From positions 106,702 through 170,701 of the forward strand of contig CAVOZW010000004.1 of the NCBI GenBank assembly GCA_963701385.1: 64,000 bases of DNA, written 5' to 3'. Below the pieces are notes generated by a model. It had not been told where the DNA came from, searched no databases, and saw only the letters and a program-made list of their open reading frames with translations. This DNA is from B30-G6 sp963701385 (GTDB lineage Bacteria > Desulfobacterota > Desulfobacteria > Desulfobacterales > B30-G6). Shown in pieces: positions 1 through 8,418 of the stretch. How positions within the stretch are numbered: position 1 is the first letter of the stretch; every line of letters begins with the position of its first letter. The position numbers were made by a program, and so were the translations under genes.

Positions 1-62
1 TCGGAAGCGACGCTCGTCATATCGCCGGCATCACCGATGATGGTGGTATGAATGGTTTTCAC
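1..62 (-). CDS. 5' end of an unidentified gene (partial)
   Basis: Reading leftward from a GTG at 60-62, an open frame of 20 codons runs off the window edge and begins VKTIHTTIIGDAGD. A purine-rich AGGAA lies about 8 nt upstream of the GTG, a plausible ribosome binding site, while the nearby ATG at 67-69 opens a frame that stops after 12 codons. Too little is visible to name a family. It is divergent from lgt, so the interval 63-319 probably holds promoters for both directions. Confidence 0.4.
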   Translation of the reverse strand, partial: MKTIHTTIIGDAGDMTSVAS

Positions 63-319
63 TTGGCATTTCCTGTCTGTAATTATAAGGTTCAGGTATA
101 GCCATTATCGAAAGTGACGTCAATCCTGAAGCCCATACAATTTTTCGGGCCCATTACCAATACGAAGCCATCTTTTACTGCTTTTATTCTCTTATTAATT
201 GCGATAATGTGCTAAGAAAACCCCCCAAAGGCTAGGAGCCCGATGCGCCTTATTTGCATAGGCCAACTTCGGCAACCCGAATCTTCGAAGCGTTTTCAAT
301 CGTTTTGGCGCAGGAGGGT
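63..319. other. divergent intergenic region upstream of lgt
   Basis: No gene is visible here. The stretch separates the leftward partial gene from lgt and is AT-richer in its centre (about 165-230). I see no confident promoter, riboswitch or repeat; a strong AGGAGG sequence closes it at 312-317. Confidence 0.4.
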
Positions 320-346
320 ATGCTGGAAAAACGCCCCGACCCTTGA
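320..346 (+). other. possible 8-codon leader ORF before lgt (MLEKRPDP-stop)
   Basis: An ATG at 320 follows AGGAGG closely and opens an 8-codon frame ending Asp-Pro-stop. Its TGA (344-346) overlaps a TTG (343-345) in frame with lgt. The spacing between AGGAGG and ATG is shorter than usual, so translation is uncertain. A similar mini-frame ending Pro-Asp-Pro-stop precedes the lytic transglycosylase gene at 6909. Confidence 0.25.
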
Positions 347-375
347 TTAAACTATCTCAAACGGAACCCACAAAC

Positions 376-1209
376 ATGCCCTTTGTTGACTGGTGGCAAC
401 ATCTACCGGGAAATCTCTCGCCGGTTATTTTTGAAATCGGTCCCATTTCCTTGCGCTATTACGGCATGATGTATGTGGTGGCATTTGCCGTCGTCTATTT
501 CATGGTCCGCTATCGCCTGGGCACAGAAAACCGCTTCCATCTTTCCGGGCAGCAGCTCAACGATCTCATGACTGCCATGATCGTCGGTCTGATCCTGGGT
601 GCCCGACTCGGATACGTGGTGTTTTACAATCTGTCCTACTACCTGTCTCACCCGCTGGAAATCTTTCTGCCCTTTGATTTTTCGAATGGTATCCGGTTTG
701 TGGGCATCGCCGGTATGAGCTATCATGGCGGACTCATCGGTGTCATACTGGCCACTTTCTGGTACTGCAGAAAAACCCACCTGCGTTTCTGGGAAATCTC
801 GGATCTTTTCATTCCCGTCATTCCCCTGGGGTATACCTTCGGACGACTGGGCAACTTTATCAACACCGAGCTTTACGGCAGAACCACGCAAAGCGCCATC
901 GGCATGATTTTCCCCAACGCACCGGGGGCGGGGCTGCGACATCCGACACAGCTTTACGAGGCCTTTTTTGAAGGCATCTTTCTATTTGTCCTGCTCTGGT
1001 CCATAAGAAAAATGAAATTGCCTGTGGGGGGCTTGTTCGCGGTCTACTTGGCCGGCTACGGTACGGTACGCTTTTTTATTGAATTTTTCCGCGAACCGGA
1101 CGCACATTTAGGATTTATCTTCCTGTCGCTTACCATGGGACAGCTACTTTGCGCAGTCATGATGGGGAGTGGTGCCTTTCTTTTTTTCTATCAGGCCAAG
1201 CATGCATGA
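376..1209 (+). CDS. lgt: prolipoprotein diacylglyceryl transferase
   Basis: Lgt is the inner-membrane enzyme that transfers diacylglycerol from phosphatidylglycerol to the lipobox cysteine of prolipoproteins, the first step of lipoprotein maturation. The family signature GRLGNFINTELYG is present in the second half, along with the SYHGG segment carrying the conserved His and a C-terminal YGTVRFFIEFFREPD segment. Several hydrophobic segments agree with the seven-helix fold. The frame is open back to a TTG at 343 (288 aa), but similarity to known Lgt proteins starts at MPFVDWW, so I chose the ATG at 376 (277 aa, normal length). The stop overlaps the next gene by 8 bp, which suggests an operon. 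The main uncertainty is the start. Confidence 0.95.
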   Translation: MPFVDWWQHLPGNLSPVIFEIGPISLRYYGMMYVVAFAVVYFMVRYRLGTENRFHLSGQQLNDLMTAMIVGLILGARLGYVVFYNLSYYLSHPLEIFLPFDFSNGIRFVGIAGMSYHGGLIGVILATFWYCRKTHLRFWEISDLFIPVIPLGYTFGRLGNFINTELYGRTTQSAIGMIFPNAPGAGLRHPTQLYEAFFEGIFLFVLLWSIRKMKLPVGGLFAVYLAGYGTVRFFIEFFREPDAHLGFIFLSLTMGQLLCAVMMGSGAFLFFYQAKHA

Positions 1210-2032
1210 TATCCATCCAAAATGCCAAAAATTCGCTTCCACAATTCAGACTATTTTCGAAGAAGGGCTGTATGTCAGCCAGGACTGCCATCACTTTATC
1301 CTCTCGACCATTTCCATTTCCGGCATCCGTGAACTGGAAACCCACCTAACGGACCCATCCGATTGTGAAAGCGATTCTCTCATCGAGCTGATATATTTCC
1401 CAGACGAATCCATCCAGTTGCGTCTGGAAAACCGGCTTGAATCAGAAGCGTTTCAACAAAAAGACGAACAGACCATCCTGGAGCATGTATTGTCCTGCCG
1501 GGGAAAAACCCTGATTCGATTTGAAGGACTGCCATCTGTTCTGACGATAAATACACCCCCAAACGGTGCCCGTTCATTTCTGGCGCGACTCAATATATCC
1601 AGACATCTGGATCCTGAGCTCACGGGGGTGATCGACCTTCTTGCCGGGGATGAAAAAGGTCGACAATTTAAGGTGTGGCTTCGCAACATGGTTTTGGATC
1701 TTGGTGAGCGAGACAACGCTTTCCTGAAAGATCTATTCCGGAAGATGGACGCACGTCACGACAGATTCGATGCATATCTCAATTTTTCATTACGTCTCCT
1801 GGAAGAAACCCCAAAGGATATCGACCTGTTTCGATCGCTCACACAGCATAAACGCAGGTGCCTCAAACACCTCCAGCAAAACGATCGATTCGAGGCATAC
1901 CGCCGGGGCCAAAATATCGAGACATTGATGGCACAGGGTATTCGAATACCGTACGCAGATAAACAGGCCCTTCTTCTTCAGGTCGCCCTTGTGGACGATA
2001 TCTGTCTTGCCTTATTCAACAGGAGCATGTAA
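1202..2032 (+). CDS. conserved-looking protein of unknown function
   Basis: I do not recognise this 276-residue protein. It has no signal peptide or membrane segment and seems cytoplasmic, largely helical and charged. Its C-terminal third, with segments such as HKRRCLKHLQQNDRFEAY, reads like a helical domain. The ATG at 1202 is preferred because it lies just inside the 3' end of lgt (8-bp overlap); the frame is open farther upstream to 1169 but that extension is only lgt in another frame. Overlap with lgt implies co-expression and perhaps a role linked to envelope or lipoprotein metabolism, which is inference only. A GC-rich hairpin immediately follows its stop. Confidence 0.7.
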   Translation: MHDIHPKCQKFASTIQTIFEEGLYVSQDCHHFILSTISISGIRELETHLTDPSDCESDSLIELIYFPDESIQLRLENRLESEAFQQKDEQTILEHVLSCRGKTLIRFEGLPSVLTINTPPNGARSFLARLNISRHLDPELTGVIDLLAGDEKGRQFKVWLRNMVLDLGERDNAFLKDLFRKMDARHDRFDAYLNFSLRLLEETPKDIDLFRSLTQHKRRCLKHLQQNDRFEAYRRGQNIETLMAQGIRIPYADKQALLLQVALVDDICLALFNRSM

Positions 2033-2071
2033 ATATCTACCCGCCCCGAAGGGGTCGGGTCGGATAGATAT
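2033..2071 (+). terminator. hairpin after the lgt operon
   Basis: Starting one base after the stop codon, ATATCTA pairs with TAGATAT and encloses a GC-rich inner stem (CCCC-GAA-GGGG). There is no clean T-run behind it, so it may be a factor-dependent terminator or an mRNA-stabilising hairpin. Confidence 0.5.
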
Positions 2072-2223
2072 ATAACCCTGGCCCAGAGGACCAGGAATAG
2101 ATAGCGATTTTGAAAAAATTCGGCAGCCCGACAAAGGATTTTCAGGTATAGGACAACGCCTCAAATAAGCGCCCAAGCCGCGCCTGAGAAAATCGTGAAA
2201 CGATTGGTTTTGGAGAAGTCATT

Positions 2224-2895
2224 ATGTGTTTGAAACATCTGCTTCTGATAATTCTGGTGGTGGTGATTCCTGTTTCTGTTCATGCCCAAGAGGCGCCGTC
2301 ACCCGCCATGTCCATTGACGAAATTCTGTACAACGTCGAACAAATCTACACGGCCTCAAAGTTTTCAGCCTCCTTTATTCAGGCATCAACCATCAAGGCC
2401 ATGGACATCACGGATTCAGCCTCGGGAAAACTATACGTTCAGTACCCCGGTAAGATGCGATGGGAATATCTGGAACCGGAGGCTCAAATCATCGTAACCG
2501 ATGGCGTGCAACTGTGGATGTACCGGCCTGAAGACAACCAGGTCATGCTGGGGCAGGCGTCCACTTTTTTCAGTGAGGGCAAAGGCGCGGGATTTCTTTC
2601 TGACATCCGACTGCTCAGAAAGGATTTCGACATAGCCCTGGAAGATATTCGCTTTGGCGATTACTACAACCTGAAACTGGTTCCCCTGGAAAAAAATTGG
2701 GACATTGCCTATGTACACCTGCTGGTTTCCAAATCCACATTCCATATCGCCCAGGTGTACACCTACAACGCATATGACGACGTCACCCGCATAGAACTCG
2801 TCGACCCACAGTTTAATGAATCGTTTGACGATGCCTTTTTTACCTTTGAAATACCCAAGGGTGTCGATATTTTACGATTGGATGACGCACCCTGA
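2224..2895 (+). CDS. LolA-like outer-membrane lipoprotein carrier protein
   Basis: This 223-residue protein has an N-terminal signal peptide of about 22 residues (hydrophobic LLLIILVVVIPVSV, then HAQE) and a mature part of LolA type: a SFIQAST segment, GKLYVQYPGKMRWEY, and the VTDGVQLWMYRPEDNQV strand region typical of the family. LolA shuttles mature lipoproteins across the periplasm from LolCDE to the outer membrane, which fits its position close to lgt. A GGAGAAG ribosome site lies just before the ATG. It is separated from the upstream gene by about 190 bp and followed by nadA after 30 bp, so those two are probably transcribed together. Members of the LolA fold can also serve other lipid-transfer roles. 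Confidence 0.85.
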   Translation: MCLKHLLLIILVVVIPVSVHAQEAPSPAMSIDEILYNVEQIYTASKFSASFIQASTIKAMDITDSASGKLYVQYPGKMRWEYLEPEAQIIVTDGVQLWMYRPEDNQVMLGQASTFFSEGKGAGFLSDIRLLRKDFDIALEDIRFGDYYNLKLVPLEKNWDIAYVHLLVSKSTFHIAQVYTYNAYDDVTRIELVDPQFNESFDDAFFTFEIPKGVDILRLDDAP

Positions 2896-2925
2896 TGATG
2901 GTGTTTCATCGATACTACAGGAGAT

Positions 2926-3825
2926 ATGATGAAGAATAAGATTAGAGCTCTATTGAAAAAACGAAATGCCATCATGCTGGCACACAATTACCAGCCACCT
3001 GAGATTCAGGATCTCGCGGATCTCTGTGGCGATTCGCTCGAGCTGAGCATCCGGGCGGCAGACACAGAAGCCGACGTGATCCTGTTCTGCGGGGTTCACT
3101 TCATGGCGGAAACGGCTTCGATCCTGTCACCCCACAAAACGGTGTTGCTACCCCGTCATGATGCCGGATGCCTCATGGCAGATATGATAACCGCCGAAGG
3201 CTTAGCCGCTAAAATAGCGTCATTGCCCCCCATGCCGGTGGTGACCTATGTAAACTCCCCGGCAGATGTAAAGGCCTTGTCCACCATATGCTGTACCTCT
3301 GCAAATGTTGTGGCGGTGGCCAACAGTCTGGATGCGACGGAAATGCTGATGACGCCGGACCGTAATCTGGCCATGTATGCGGCCTCACAGACCGACAAGA
3401 AAATCCATGTCTGGGACGGCTACTGCCCTTCCCATGAACGCCTGCGGCCGGCAGATGTGCAAGCCGCCCGCAACGCACATCCGCAGGCGGTGTTCATGGC
3501 GCATCCCGAGTGTCGACCGGAAGTTCTCGAACTGGCTGATGTTATCGCATCCACTTCAGGTATGATTCGTCATGCCAAGGCATCAGATGCCAAATCATTT
3601 ATTGTCGGGACGGAGCTGGGGCTGTTGCATCCACTCAAGAAAGCCAATCCGGGCAAACAATTTTTTGCGGCTTCGGAAAAAATGATCTGCAAAAACATGA
3701 AGAAAATTACCCTGGATGACATCTTGAGCAGCCTTAAAAATATGCAAGGTGAGGTGAAGGTTTCCGAAGATATTCGGGAGCCCGCGCTTCGGGCGGTGCA
3801 AAGAATGATTGCGGTATCAAGATAA
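2926..3825 (+). CDS. nadA: quinolinate synthase A
   Basis: NadA condenses iminoaspartate with dihydroxyacetone phosphate to quinolinate in de novo NAD synthesis and needs an oxygen-sensitive 4Fe-4S cluster. The sequence has the expected landmarks in order: MLAHNYQPPEIQDLAD near the N-terminus, FCGVHFMAETA with the first cluster Cys, the CCTSANVVAVANS segment, HPECRPEV, the STSGMIRHAK segment and a late MICKNMKKITL holding another cluster Cys. At 299 residues it has the normal length. An AGGAGAT ribosome site precedes tandem ATG codons (2926 and 2929); either could start. No nadB or nadC is visible nearby, so the other NAD genes lie elsewhere. Confidence 0.95.
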   Translation: MMKNKIRALLKKRNAIMLAHNYQPPEIQDLADLCGDSLELSIRAADTEADVILFCGVHFMAETASILSPHKTVLLPRHDAGCLMADMITAEGLAAKIASLPPMPVVTYVNSPADVKALSTICCTSANVVAVANSLDATEMLMTPDRNLAMYAASQTDKKIHVWDGYCPSHERLRPADVQAARNAHPQAVFMAHPECRPEVLELADVIASTSGMIRHAKASDAKSFIVGTELGLLHPLKKANPGKQFFAASEKMICKNMKKITLDDILSSLKNMQGEVKVSEDIREPALRAVQRMIAVSR

Positions 3826-3865
3826 ACCCGCCTGGGCGATTTTATCGGCTTTAAGCCCTATGCCG

Positions 3866-3897
3866 TATGCGGTAAGCTGCTAATGGCTTACCGCATA
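3866..3897. terminator. hairpin between convergent nadA and yebC
   Basis: A perfect 12-bp inverted repeat (TATGCGGTAAGC and GCTTACCGCATA) with an 8-nt loop sits in the 82-bp gap between the converging genes. It lacks a marked T-run but is well placed to end transcription from both sides. Confidence 0.55.
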
Positions 3898-3907
3898 AAG
3901 CTAGCAA

Positions 3908-4645
3908 TTAAACCAGCTCATCCGGTATATCCGCGTTGGTATACACCTTCTGAACATCTTCGCAGTCATCCAGCATATCCATCAGCCGGATCATTTGATC
4001 GGCCTCCTTGCCTTTAAGACTGGTGGCTGTCTGTGGCAGCATGGTCACCTCGGCATCCAGGTAAGGGATTTTTTTCCCATCGATGGCGGCCTTGACCGCC
4101 TCGAAATCTTCGGGTGCCGTAATGACTTCAAAATTGCTGTCGTCCTCGCGAACATCTTCTGCACCGGCTTCCAGAGCCATCTCCATTAGAGATTCCTCAT
4201 CGATGGCGGAGCGCTCAAGGACGATATATCCCTTCTTATCGAACATCCAGGAAACACACCCGTTTTCACCCAGATTTCCACCGCATTTGGCAAAAATGTG
4301 ACGGATGTCCGCAACGGCCCTGTTTTTATTGTCCGTCAGGGATTCCAGCAGGACCGCCGCGCCACCGGGACCGTACCCTTCATAGGTGTTTTCTTCGTAG
4401 TCCACACCTTCCAGTTCGCCCGTGCCCTTTTTTATCCCGCGTTCGATGTTGTCCTTGGGCATATTTTCAGCTTTGGCCGCCAAGATGGCCGTTCTGAGTC
4501 TCGGATTCGCGTCCGGGTCTCCACTGCCGCCCATCCGGGCCGCAACCGTTATTTCCTTGATCAGCTTGGTGAAGATCTTCCCGCGTTTGGCATCTGCCGC
4601 ACCTTTTTTATGTTTTATGGACGACCATTTGCTGTGTCCTGACAT
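3908..4645 (-). CDS. yebC: YebC/PmpR-family regulatory protein
   Basis: The 245-residue product begins MSGHSKWSSIKHKKGAADAK and continues with GKIFTKLIKEI, the hallmark start of YebC proteins; the EGYGPGGAAVL block and the C-terminal VYTNADIP ending are also typical. Members act as DNA-binding regulators (PmpR) or as ribosome-associated factors that help translate proline-rich stretches (TACO1/YebC). The three-domain architecture and length are normal. A GGAGG site precedes the ATG. It is followed 23 bp upstream-to-downstream by no overlapping gene; rlmE reads in the same direction just upstream, so the two may be co-transcribed. Confidence 0.93.
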   Translation of the reverse strand: MSGHSKWSSIKHKKGAADAKRGKIFTKLIKEITVAARMGGSGDPDANPRLRTAILAAKAENMPKDNIERGIKKGTGELEGVDYEENTYEGYGPGGAAVLLESLTDNKNRAVADIRHIFAKCGGNLGENGCVSWMFDKKGYIVLERSAIDEESLMEMALEAGAEDVREDDSNFEVITAPEDFEAVKAAIDGKKIPYLDAEVTMLPQTATSLKGKEADQMIRLMDMLDDCEDVQKVYTNADIPDELV

Positions 4646-4668
4646 CGTTACCTCCTAAAAATATCGGA

Positions 4669-5274
4669 TTATGATTTTTTACCTATTCCAACAACATATA
4701 TTTCCTTGCTAGCCTTGCGGCTGCTTTGGGGTTTGAATACATGCTGTCGATTGAAGTTAGTTTTGACCCTGTCTGTAAACACCTGGAACAGATCTCCCTG
4801 GAAGATCTTGCAAACAAACGATCCATTCGGGACCAGGGTCTCCCGAGCCAGATTGAGCGCCGCTTCACAAAGATCGAACGATCTGGCGGCATCCACATCT
4901 TTGTTCCCGGTGGTATTCGGCGCCATATCACTGATGACGGCATGAAACCCTTGCCCCAGCTTCTCCATCAGCGCCTCGTCAGGGGCCAACAAATCTCCTT
5001 CATAAACCGTTACATGCGCCGGCAGTTGAATCGAAACCGGTTTGAGATCGATGCCCACAACCCTGCCGCTCTGGCCGGTAAGCGCTGCCGCATAAACCAG
5101 CCACGAGCCGGGGGAACATCCAAGATCCAATATGCTGTCACCTTTGCGTACCAGGCGATACTTTTTCTGGATCTCCTGCAGTTTATAAATGGACCGGGCC
5201 GGGTATTTTTCCTTTTGTGCCTTGCGGGAATAATGATCCTGCCAGGTATTTCGTTGGGATGTTTTTCGCTTCAT
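4669..5274 (-). CDS. rlmE: 23S rRNA 2'-O-ribose methyltransferase RlmE (FtsJ/RrmJ)
   Basis: RlmE methylates U2552 (E. coli numbering) of 23S rRNA late in large-subunit assembly. The protein is 201 residues, normal for the family. It carries the SAM-binding motif LDLGCSPGSWLVYA, the AVISDMAPNTTGNKDVD segment with the catalytic Asp, the FVCKIFQGD segment with a catalytic Lys, and the terminal KEIYVVG with the last catalytic residue, preserving the K-D-K-E tetrad. An in-frame stop lies seven codons above the ATG at 5274, so this start is forced. I see no Shine-Dalgarno sequence before it; instead a TTGACT-like element lies close upstream, so a short or leaderless transcript is possible. Confidence 0.93.
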   Translation of the reverse strand: MKRKTSQRNTWQDHYSRKAQKEKYPARSIYKLQEIQKKYRLVRKGDSILDLGCSPGSWLVYAAALTGQSGRVVGIDLKPVSIQLPAHVTVYEGDLLAPDEALMEKLGQGFHAVISDMAPNTTGNKDVDAARSFDLCEAALNLARETLVPNGSFVCKIFQGDLFQVFTDRVKTNFNRQHVFKPQSSRKASKEIYVVGIGKKS

Positions 5275-5390
5275 ATAGTTATGTTGTGCTTAAGTCAAGC
5301 ACGTGCCATTTCATGCTTACCCTCTCAAGTAACCCTCTAAATTCGATTCTTATTATTGACAGATACCTTACCTTTATTATTAAAAGCTAT

Positions 5391-6767
5391 TTAAAAAAGT
5401 GTTTCCATGGCCTCGGAAATATTCCTGACACCGATCAGGTCGAAGCCTTTCACAACCGCCATCCGCTCCAGGTTGTTTCGGGGCACCAGACAGCGGGTGA
5501 ATCCCATTTTTTTCATTTCAGCGGCCCGTGTTTCGATCTGACCGACCGCCCTCACTTCACCCGTCAGACCTACCTCGCCCACCACGGCAGTCCCTTCCAT
5601 GATCGGCTGGTCCAGAAAACTGGACGCAATGGCGGAAACGATCCCCAAATCCACTCCCGGCTCATCAATCCTGACACCGCCGGCTACGTTCATAAAAATA
5701 TCATGCCCCAGAAGGTGCATGCCCAGTTTTTTCTCCATGACGGCCACCAGAAGCGCCACCCGGTTCTGATCCAAACCCAGAATGGTTCTGCGAGGGGTAC
5801 CCAGATTGGTGCTGCTGGCCAGTGCCTGAAGTTCAACAAGAATGGGGCGGGTCCCTTCCATGCTCGACGTAACCACAGAACCCGGAGATGCTTCCGGTCG
5901 CTCGGACAGGAAGATGGCCGAAGGATTGGCCACTTCGTTTAACCCATTTTCTTTCATCTCGAAAACGCCGATTTCGTTTGTCGACCCGAAGCGGTTTTTG
6001 ACAGCCCTCAGAATCCGGAAGACATGGTTCCTGTCACCCTCGAAGTAAAGCACCGTGTCCACCATGTGCTCCAGCAACCGTGGCCCGGCGATAGCGCCAT
6101 CCTTGGTCACATGCCCCACCAGGAAGGTCGGAATCCCTTTGTGCTTTGCCATCAGCATCAGCCTCATGGCAGTCTCCCGGACCTGGCTCACGCTCCCGGG
6201 CGCCGAGGTGAGGTTCGCGCTGTACATGGTCTGGATCGAGTCGATAACGATCACGCCCGGTTGGATTTTTTCGACGATTGCCAGTATGGCATCGATTTCG
6301 ATCTCGGAAACAGCCAGGATATCGGCCGACAAGGTTGACAGCCGTTTGCTTCGAAGACCGAGTTGGCGGACCGATTCCTCGCCGGAAACATAGAGAACCT
6401 TCTGTCCCTCCTGGGACAGTCCATGCAGGGCCTGCAGCATCAAGGTCGACTTTCCAATACCGGGATCACCACCGATCAAAATCAGGGTTCCCTGCACCAG
6501 CCCTCCCCCAAGTACACGGTCCAGCTCTTTGATGCCAGTCAGAATTCTGGATTCATTCTGGCTGTCGATGGCGGACACGGCAATGACCTCCGCGCTCGCG
6601 ACAGCTGCCTTCCCGGCAAATCCGGGTGCGCCTTTGGATGGTTTTGCCTCCTCCAAAAATGTGTGCCATTCCCCACAATCCGGACACTTCCCCATCCATT
6701 TAGGTGTTTCATAACCGCACGTCTGGCAAGTGTAAACCGTTTTGATGTTCTTATTCACGCTATCCAA
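5391..6767 (-). CDS. radA: DNA repair protein RadA
   Basis: RadA is a RecA-like ATPase and branch-migration helicase in recombinational repair. Domains in order: an N-terminal C4 zinc finger (CQTCGYETPKWMGKCPDC), a RecA core with Walker A GGDPGIGKST, the diagnostic KNRFGSTNE motif, and a C-terminal Lon-protease-like domain without the catalytic serine. At 458 residues it matches the family length. The frame starts with TTG at 6767; a GTG three codons later (6758) has a better GGA-type site and could be the true start. The gene lies between rlmE and the divergent lytic transglycosylase gene; the 150-bp gap on its 5' side should hold its promoter. Confidence 0.95.
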   Translation of the reverse strand: MDSVNKNIKTVYTCQTCGYETPKWMGKCPDCGEWHTFLEEAKPSKGAPGFAGKAAVASAEVIAVSAIDSQNESRILTGIKELDRVLGGGLVQGTLILIGGDPGIGKSTLMLQALHGLSQEGQKVLYVSGEESVRQLGLRSKRLSTLSADILAVSEIEIDAILAIVEKIQPGVIVIDSIQTMYSANLTSAPGSVSQVRETAMRLMLMAKHKGIPTFLVGHVTKDGAIAGPRLLEHMVDTVLYFEGDRNHVFRILRAVKNRFGSTNEIGVFEMKENGLNEVANPSAIFLSERPEASPGSVVTSSMEGTRPILVELQALASSTNLGTPRRTILGLDQNRVALLVAVMEKKLGMHLLGHDIFMNVAGGVRIDEPGVDLGIVSAIASSFLDQPIMEGTAVVGEVGLTGEVRAVGQIETRAAEMKKMGFTRCLVPRNNLERMAVVKGFDLIGVRNISEAMETLF

Positions 6768-6908
6768 TCTTTGATAAATATGTTATGTTTATTTTTGTTT
6801 GCCTGCATCGTGGAACATAACATGATCTCAACAAATGATAAATTCGTTTTACGAATTTATGAAACGCGACCCAATCGTATCCTTGGCAAAAAACAACCAA
6901 ACGGAGAA

Positions 6909-6926
6909 ATGAAACCAGACCCATGA
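6909..6926 (+). other. possible 5-codon leader ORF before the lytic transglycosylase (MKPDP-stop)
   Basis: An ATG closely behind GGAG opens a 5-codon frame whose TGA overlaps the ATG of the following gene (ATGA). The peptide ends Asp-Pro-stop like the mini-frame before lgt. The close spacing of GGAG to ATG makes efficient initiation doubtful. Confidence 0.25.
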
Positions 6927-7792
6927 AAATAAATGCACATATTAGATGGTTGTTGATATCCATTATCGTTGTGGCTGTTCCAGCCTTATCGCTGTTCGGC
7001 TTTGCCGCTGAAGATATCTGGCAATTCCGGGCCCTGCAGGAAAAGCTGATCAAAGATGGGTTTCAGCCGGACAAAATTCGTAACTATTACCAAAATCCCC
7101 AGATGTCTTTTGAAAGCCGGAGCGTCTCGCTATTTTTTGTGCATAGCGAGGCCAAACTGAACTACGATCAGTTCACAAATGACTGGTCCATCGGCCGAGC
7201 CCGAAAGTACATGCAAAAACACCAGGCCCAGTTGGAGATGACCGAAAAAACCTATGGCGTGGATAAACGCGTCATCACCGCCATCATTCTGGTTGAAACC
7301 GGACTGGGTACCACACTGGGTAACAGTCCCATACTGAACACATTGTCATCTTTGTCCGCTTTTGACGATCCTGCCGTACGGGAGGATTTCTGGAAAACAT
7401 TCAAACGCAAGGATGAGATCAGCCGAAAAGATTTCGAAAAAAGAGCTGTTCGCAAAGCGGCATGGGCCTATAAAGAGTTGAGAGCCTTTCTGAAATATAC
7501 GCAGAATGAAAATTTCGATCCGCTGGTCATTCGAGGATCCTATGCCGGGGCCCTGGGTATTGCCCAGTTCATGCCCACCACGCTTCTGGCCTATGCTCGC
7601 GACGGAAACCAGGACGGCGTCATCGACCTTTTCACCCACGCCGATGCTCAGGCCAGTATTGCAAGCTTCCTGAAACGCTATGGATGGAAGCCGGGAATCG
7701 ATGCAAAAGATGCCAAAACGATTATTTATCGCTACAATCACAGCGACTATTATGTAAACACCATACTCAAGATTTCCGATCTATTGTCCTAA
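6923..7792 (+). CDS. MltB-family lytic murein transglycosylase
   Basis: This 289-residue protein has an N-terminal hydrophobic segment (about residues 9-27), either an uncleaved anchor or signal peptide, followed by a SLT_2/MltB domain. The segment AIILVETGLGTTLG carries the presumed catalytic Glu, NSPILNTLSSLSAFDD follows, then GSYAGALGIAQFMPTT and the ASIASFLKRYGWKPG end, all typical of MltB. Such enzymes cleave the MurNAc-GlcNAc bond of peptidoglycan with formation of 1,6-anhydroMurNAc and work in the periplasm. It lacks a lipobox, unlike E. coli MltB. It is shorter than MltB at the C-terminus, without an extra peptidoglycan-binding domain. Its ATG overlaps the stop of a 5-codon mini-ORF. 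Confidence 0.88.
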   Translation: MKINAHIRWLLISIIVVAVPALSLFGFAAEDIWQFRALQEKLIKDGFQPDKIRNYYQNPQMSFESRSVSLFFVHSEAKLNYDQFTNDWSIGRARKYMQKHQAQLEMTEKTYGVDKRVITAIILVETGLGTTLGNSPILNTLSSLSAFDDPAVREDFWKTFKRKDEISRKDFEKRAVRKAAWAYKELRAFLKYTQNENFDPLVIRGSYAGALGIAQFMPTTLLAYARDGNQDGVIDLFTHADAQASIASFLKRYGWKPGIDAKDAKTIIYRYNHSDYYVNTILKISDLLS

Positions 7793-7839
7793 ATTGGGGC
7801 TGAGTTATCGCAAACGTTGTAGGTGGGATCGATCGATTT

Positions 7840-8064
7840 ATGATTGAAGAATTAAAAATCGTGGGTGTCGTAATTCTCTTGACGGTTCCTTTCTTTTTTC
7901 TGACGGTCTGGGCTATCGTTGACTGTCTGCAGAAGGATTTCGGCACCATCGGGAAAAAAGCCCTCTGGGGGATTATTGCGGCCGTCCCTTTTGTCGGCTC
8001 GCCCCTATATTTCATATTCGGATACAGAAAGGGGAAAAAGACCTCCCTTGAGAAACGCTTTTGA
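7840..8064 (+). CDS. small membrane protein with PLDc_N-like two-helix domain
   Basis: A 74-residue protein with two predicted membrane helices (about residues 8-28 and 41-60). The spacing of a WAIVDC segment after helix 1 and the VGSPLYFIFGYRKGKK end resembles the PLDc_N domain, a two-helix module found at the N-terminus of cardiolipin synthases and as free small membrane proteins. No catalytic phospholipase D domain follows, so it is a stand-alone module of unknown role. A GTGGGAT sequence precedes the ATG with long spacing. The gene sits between the lytic transglycosylase gene and tRNA-Glu. Confidence 0.7.
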   Translation: MIEELKIVGVVILLTVPFFFLTVWAIVDCLQKDFGTIGKKALWGIIAAVPFVGSPLYFIFGYRKGKKTSLEKRF

Positions 8065-8197
8065 TGAAATTCATTCATTTTGAATGATTCATGAAATAAA
8101 TCAATTGACAAGCAATCAAGAATTCAATTATGAGATTGCATCCATTTTTTAGGCGGCAAAACCACATCCTATCAATTATTGCAGAAAATTTATTTAT

Positions 8198-8272
8198 GGT
8201 CCCATCGTCTAGTGGTTAGGACGCCGGCCTCTCACGCCGGTAACCCGGGTTCGAATCCCGGTGGGATCACCA
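8198..8272 (+). tRNA. tRNA-Glu (anticodon CTC)
   Basis: A complete cloverleaf with encoded CCA: acceptor GGTCCCA pairs with TGGGATC, anticodon stem CCGGC/GCCGG holds loop CTCTCAC with anticodon CTC, and the T arm contains GGTTCGAATCC. It reads GAG codons. It stands alone between the small membrane protein gene and the SpoIIE-phosphatase gene. Confidence 0.97.
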
Positions 8273-8343
8273 AACATATACTGCGTCGCTCATATGGACG
8301 ATCCTTTTATTTTGTGCTGAATCCCGAAAGTCGAGTTGTTAAG

Positions 8344-8365
8344 TAATATATGAATACCCGTCCCC
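8344..8365. repeat. 22-nt exact repeat, copy 1
   Basis: The 22 bases TAATATATGAATACCCGTCC plus CC recur exactly at 35625-35646. Both copies lie within about 55 bp beyond the 3' end of a minus-strand gene (the SpoIIE phosphatase here, the ferredoxin-domain gene there). It may be the end of a larger degenerate element. Confidence 0.6.
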
Positions 8366-8418
8366 CTATATACTCGATCTGCACCAATCTCCTCGGGATA
8401 AATTGCTCAGGTCGGGTA

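Noticed and set aside
5356..5384. Plus-strand TTGACA ... TATTAA promoter-like pair
   Set aside because: It would drive transcription antisense into radA, with no plus-strand gene behind it, so it is probably a chance match in AT-rich sequence.
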